This document shows, piece by piece, positions 5,911 to 6,179 of a stretch of 6,179 nt of DNA. The DNA is from Clostridia bacterium (GTDB lineage: Bacteria; Bacillota; Clostridia; Peptostreptococcales; Anaerovoracaceae). The position numbers and the translations under genes are program-made. The DNA lies in the NCBI GenBank assembly GCA_024682015.1, contig JAIKZT010000305.1, positions 1 to 6,179 on the forward strand, written 5' to 3'. Numbering within the stretch: position 1 is the stretch's first letter; the number at the start of each line of letters is the position of its first letter. The notes under the pieces are model-generated. The model had not been told where the DNA came from. It worked only from the letters and a program-made list of their open reading frames with translations, and ran no database searches.

Positions 5911-6179
5911 TCAGTCGACGGGCGGCTTGCCGTCTCCGCCTTCATCCTTCTTTTCCCAGTTCTGTTCCAGACCCATCTTGTAAAGCTCGTTCAGCGCGTC
6001 CTGGTCGGACCGGGGCGCCTCCGCCGTCTGATCGCTGGACAGTTCGTCCATGACGTTTCTCGCCGGCTTTGCAGCCGGGCCGGATTCGCCGCTCTCTGAG
6101 GGCGTTTCATCGCCGGGCATATCCTTTTTCTTTTTCCAGCCGGCCCGCTTATCCGCTCTTTCCTGAGGGCGTTTCTTTT
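5911..6179 (-). CDS. C-terminal tail of an unrecognised protein (cut by right edge)
   Basis: The frame is open from the right edge to a TGA at 5913-5911, about 89 codons. An internal ATG at 6120 would give only 69 residues and has no evident need to be the start, because the frame continues upstream to the edge. The visible part has no hydrophobic segment. A lysine-rich stretch (AGWKKKKDMPGDE) is followed by a Ser/Pro/Glu/Asp-rich low-complexity run. The last part is a possibly helical segment, DALNELYKMGLEQNWEKKDE, then a Gly/Pro end (GGDGKPPVD). This looks like a disordered cytoplasmic tail or linker of a larger protein. Position at the head of a polysaccharide operon would suit a regulator, a chain-length or kinase-type protein, or the tail of a membrane enzyme. 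Nothing in the sequence identifies any of these. It may equally be a small hypothetical protein beginning at 6120. Confidence 0.6.
   Translation of the reverse strand, partial: KKRPQERADKRAGWKKKKDMPGDETPSESGESGPAAKPARNVMDELSSDQTAEAPRSDQDALNELYKMGLEQNWEKKDEGGDGKPPVD
6090..6175. repeat. Short imperfect direct repeat inside the partial gene
   Basis: On the plus strand CTGAGGGCGTTTC occurs at 6096-6108 and again at 6163-6175, a 67-bp period. Both copies are preceded by CGCTCT (6090-6095 and 6154-6159), with three extra bases (TTC) between the blocks in the second copy. Because 67 is not a multiple of three, the two copies are read in different frames of the gene. It may be a small local duplication or chance. 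Confidence 0.35.

Overview
The window is a compact, single-direction stretch of a polysaccharide (capsule, exopolysaccharide or secondary wall polymer) biosynthesis operon. Every supported gene lies on the minus strand, so transcription runs from right (6179) to left (1). The DNA is visibly GC-rich with G/C-heavy third codon positions. Three starts have strong purine-rich Shine-Dalgarno sites (two of them perfect AGGAGG). Gene spacing is 12-36 nt or a 4-nt overlap. Together with the gene families this suggests a GC-rich, probably Clostridia-type Firmicute, possibly a gut or rumen lineage. That assignment is inference; the window contains no taxonomic marker.

Layout in transcription order: (1) 5911-6179, the C-terminal end of an unrecognised protein with a hydrophilic, highly charged tail, cut by the right edge. 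(2) 5164-5874, a VanZ-family membrane protein starting with GTG. (3) 3790-5151, a Wzy / O-antigen-ligase-like polymerase. (4) 2795-3793, an acyltransferase-3 family membrane O-acyltransferase. (5) 1908-2771, a family 2 glycosyltransferase. (6) 341-1885, a Wzx-type flippase. (7) 1-344, the N-terminal 114 codons of an asparagine-synthase-like protein, starting at TTG and cut by the left edge.

The parts fit a Wzx/Wzy-dependent pathway. The GT2 enzyme would add a sugar to a lipid-linked repeat unit on the cytoplasmic face. The flippase would turn the unit over, the Wzy-like protein would polymerise it outside, and the acyltransferase could decorate it with acetyl or similar groups. The roles of the VanZ protein and the asparagine-synthase-like protein are unknown, although both families recur in envelope loci. 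The initiating phosphoglycosyl transferase, further glycosyltransferases and chain-length regulators are not in the window and would be expected on either side.

There is no gene-free stretch over 36 nt. I see no tRNA, rRNA, insertion sequence, CRISPR array, promoter or convincing terminator. The many long open frames on the plus strand and in the other minus frames are shadows of GC-rich coding DNA. I found no clearly new system. The least ordinary points are the TTG-started gene hidden at the left edge, the charged terminal tails, and VanZ placed directly before the polymerase.
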